DNA from: Paracoccaceae bacterium
GTDB lineage: Bacteria; Pseudomonadota; Alphaproteobacteria; Rhodobacterales; Rhodobacteraceae
NCBI GenBank assembly: GCA_007128995.1
Contig: SKWJ01000201.1
Location: forward strand, 1 to 7,908
Direction of reading: 5' to 3'
DNA: 7,908 nt
The notes below the pieces were generated by a model. It did not search any database, had not been told where the DNA came from, and saw only the letters and a list, made by a program, of their open reading frames with translations. Positions 6,487 through 7,908 of this stretch are shown in pieces; within the stretch, counting starts at the first letter, position 1; every line of letters begins with the position of its first letter. The translations under genes and the position numbers were made by a program.

Positions 6487-6538
6487 GCGGCGCTCTAGTG
6501 CAATTTTCCATCTTGTGCCAGCCTCGATTGCCCCGTAA

Positions 6539-6592
6539 GTCCCGTCGCGGGACACCCTTCCCCAACGAAGGGCGATTATCTGTAAGGATACC
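6539..6592 (+). ncRNA. Candidate serC leader RNA (two tandem hairpins before the serC start)
   Basis: Two perfect hairpins sit one base apart. The first is GTCCCG (6539-6544) with CGGGAC (6548-6553) around a TCG loop. The second is CCCTTC (6555-6560) with GAAGGG (6567-6572) around CCCAAC. Downstream, TATC (6577-6580) can pair with GATA (6587-6590), overlapping the Shine-Dalgarno AAGGA (6584-6588). CCTT of hairpin 2 is complementary to the AAGG of the Shine-Dalgarno, so a competing fold is possible. A structured serC leader has been described upstream of serC-serA in alphaproteobacteria (Rfam serC family), with its last stem near the ribosome binding site. Position and architecture fit, but I could not run a covariance search. 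Its ligand or mechanism is not known to me. Confidence 0.6.
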
Positions 6593-7744
6593 ATGACCAG
6601 ACCAATGCACCCGGCCAAGCGCCCGGCAAATCCGCGCTTTTCTTCTGGCCCCTGCGCCAAGATCCCCGATTTTACCCTCGACAAGCTTTTTGATGCGCCG
6701 CTCGGCCGCTCGCACAGAGCCGCCGTTGGCAAGGCGAAACTCAAGGCCGCGATTGATGGCACGCGAGAGATTCTGGGCGTACCGGAAGACTATCTGATCG
6801 GGATTGTCCCTGCGTCAGATACCGGCGCCGTTGAAATGGCGATGTGGTCGCTTCTGGGCGCGCGGAAGACCACGATGGTGGCTTGGGAAAGCTTCGGCGC
6901 TGGCTGGGTGACTGACGCTGTAAAGCAGCTGAAGCTGGATGCCGTGGTCAAGACAGCAGACTATGGACAGATCGTTGATATGGCCAGTCTGGATTACGAC
7001 ACCGATGTGGTCTTTACCTGGAACGGCACCACATCGGGTGTGCGGATGGCGGATGGCGAGATGATCCCCGATGACCGCGCCGGACTGACCATCTGTGATG
7101 CGACATCTGCCGCATTCGCGATGGATTTGCCCTGGAACAAGTTGGATGTGGTAACCTTCTCCTGGCAGAAAGTCATGGGGGGAGAGGCCGCGCACGGAAT
7201 GCTGATCCTGTCACCACGCGCGGTTGCGCGTCTGGAAAGTTTCACCCCGCCCTGGCCTATGCCCAAGATCTTCCGGCTGACCAAAGGGGGCAAGCTGATC
7301 GATGGTATTTTCCGAGGCGAAACCATCAACACCCCCTCGATGCTGGCTGTTGAAGATTATCTGGTCGCGCTTGACTGGGCCCGCGGGCTTGGCGGGTTGC
7401 GCGCGCTGATCGCGCGCTGCGAGGCGAATGCAGACGCGATTGCGCGTTTCTGTGCTGCGCATGACTGGATTGCAAATCTCGCAGAAGACCCTGCAACAGC
7501 ATCGACAACGTCGGTCTGTCTGAAATTCACCGATCCTGCGATCAAGGATGGTGCCGCCTTCGCCAAAGCCGTGGCGAAGCGACTGGAAGCGGAAGCCGTG
7601 GCCTATGACATCGGCGCGTATCGTGATGCCCCGCCGGGGTTGCGCATCTGGTGCGGCGCAACGGTCGAGACCTCGGATATCGAGGCGCTGATGGACTGGT
7701 TGGCTTGGGCCTATGACGCGGAACGCAGCGCCCTTTCCGCCTGA
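6593..7744 (+). CDS. serC: Phosphoserine aminotransferase SerC
   Basis: A 383-aa cytoplasmic PLP enzyme that transfers the amino group of glutamate to 3-phosphohydroxypyruvate to form phosphoserine. The N-terminus contains the family segment [11 protein letters not shown] (15-25), then GRSHRA (38-43). The PLP site comprises [11 protein letters not shown] (168-178), whose Asp169 should contact the pyridine nitrogen, and [13 protein letters not shown] (190-202), with Lys193 as the Schiff-base lysine. NGTTSGV (144-150) lies between. The sequence is of the alphaproteobacterial/Methanosarcina-like SerC subtype rather than the E. coli one. ATG 6593 has TAAGGA with four bases between, and ATG 6605 is a less likely alternative. 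It is upstream of serA on the same strand and divergent from serB. Expression may depend on the structured leader directly upstream. Confidence 0.95.
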   Translation: MTRPMHPAKRPANPRFSSGPCAKIPDFTLDKLFDAPLGRSHRAAVGKAKLKAAIDGTREILGVPEDYLIGIVPASDTGAVEMAMWSLLGARKTTMVAWESFGAGWVTDAVKQLKLDAVVKTADYGQIVDMASLDYDTDVVFTWNGTTSGVRMADGEMIPDDRAGLTICDATSAAFAMDLPWNKLDVVTFSWQKVMGGEAAHGMLILSPRAVARLESFTPPWPMPKIFRLTKGGKLIDGIFRGETINTPSMLAVEDYLVALDWARGLGGLRALIARCEANADAIARFCAAHDWIANLAEDPATASTTSVCLKFTDPAIKDGAAFAKAVAKRLEAEAVAYDIGAYRDAPPGLRIWCGATVETSDIEALMDWLAWAYDAERSALSA

Positions 7745-7757
7745 TATTTCTGCGAAT

Positions 7758-7773
7758 GCGGGGCTGATCCCGC
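7758..7773 (+). other. Small hairpin between serC and serA
   Basis: GCGGG (7758-7762) pairs with CCCGC (7769-7773) around a six-base loop, 14 bases after the serC stop and 25 bases before the serA ribosome binding site. The downstream bases are mixed rather than a U-run, so a true terminator is unlikely. It may be an RNA-processing or stability element that sets the serC:serA ratio, or incidental. Confidence 0.3.
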
Positions 7774-7812
7774 GCGCTTGTTTCTGAATTCTTCATGCAA
7801 GGAGCCAACGAT

Positions 7813-7908
7813 ATGGCACCCAAAGTACTCGTCTCCGACAAGCTATCGGAAACTGCGGTTCAGATTTTCCGCGACCGCGGGATTGATGTGACCTTCGATC
7901 CCTCCATC
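7813..7908 (+). CDS. serA: D-3-phosphoglycerate dehydrogenase SerA (first 32 codons, cut by window edge)
   Basis: The NAD-dependent enzyme that oxidises 3-phosphoglycerate to 3-phosphohydroxypyruvate, the committed step of serine synthesis. Only the N-terminus is visible. It begins MAPKVLVSDKLSE and continues TAVQIFRDRGIDVTFDP, which is the characteristic start of the substrate-binding domain of SerA. AAGGAG at 7799-7804 lies eight bases before the ATG. It follows serC by 68 bp on the same strand, consistent with a serC-serA operon. The catalytic, NAD-binding and any regulatory ACT domains lie beyond the window. Confidence 0.9.
   Translation, partial: MAPKVLVSDKLSETAVQIFRDRGIDVTFDPSI

Overview
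This is an ordinary-looking, gene-dense, GC-rich core chromosomal segment from an alphaproteobacterium, most likely of the order Rhodobacterales (Rhodobacter/Paracoccus/Roseobacter relatives). The pointers are the ChpT phosphotransfer protein, an olsB-olsA ornithine-lipid pair, a DUF3553 protein, the alphaproteobacterial form of SerC followed by serA with divergent serB, and strong purine-rich ribosome binding sites. I see no transposase, integrase, phage gene, tRNA, rRNA or CRISPR array.

Layout. At the left edge is the 5' part of a TrmJ-like SPOUT RNA methyltransferase on the minus strand (1-402). It diverges from a ThiE/TenI-fold protein with degenerate active-site motifs (527-1144, plus). 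That gene converges on the minus-strand olsB-olsA operon (2809 down to 1197), with a perfect 14-bp inverted repeat at the junction. An AT-rich stretch upstream of olsB carries a possible FNR/CRP-family box. Next is a 60-aa DUF3553 protein (minus), whose first codons overlap the first codons of the divergent chpT (3098-3751, plus). A small glycine-zipper lipoprotein gene follows (3929-4201, plus). A strong bidirectional terminator separates it from a minus-strand M20 amidohydrolase (5434-4271), which lies downstream of minus-strand serB (6425-5544). serB diverges from serC (6593-7744), and serC is followed on the same strand by serA, cut by the right edge of the window (from 7813).

How the genes fit together. 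The clearest pathway unit is serine biosynthesis. SerA oxidises 3-phosphoglycerate, SerC transaminates the product and SerB removes the phosphate, so all three steps are encoded around one divergent control region. The serC leader there has two tandem hairpins just before the ribosome binding site, consistent with the described alphaproteobacterial serC leader RNA. OlsB and OlsA carry out the two acylations that make phosphorus-free ornithine lipids. ChpT is the middle protein of the CckA-ChpT-CtrA phosphorelay. The other genes (RNA methylation, amidohydrolase, lipoprotein, DUF3553) have no evident shared pathway.

I found no convincing new multi-gene system. The most useful leads are the serC leader, the active-site-degenerate ThiE-like protein, the overlapping divergent starts of chpT and the DUF3553 gene, and a few inverted repeats in intergenic regions.
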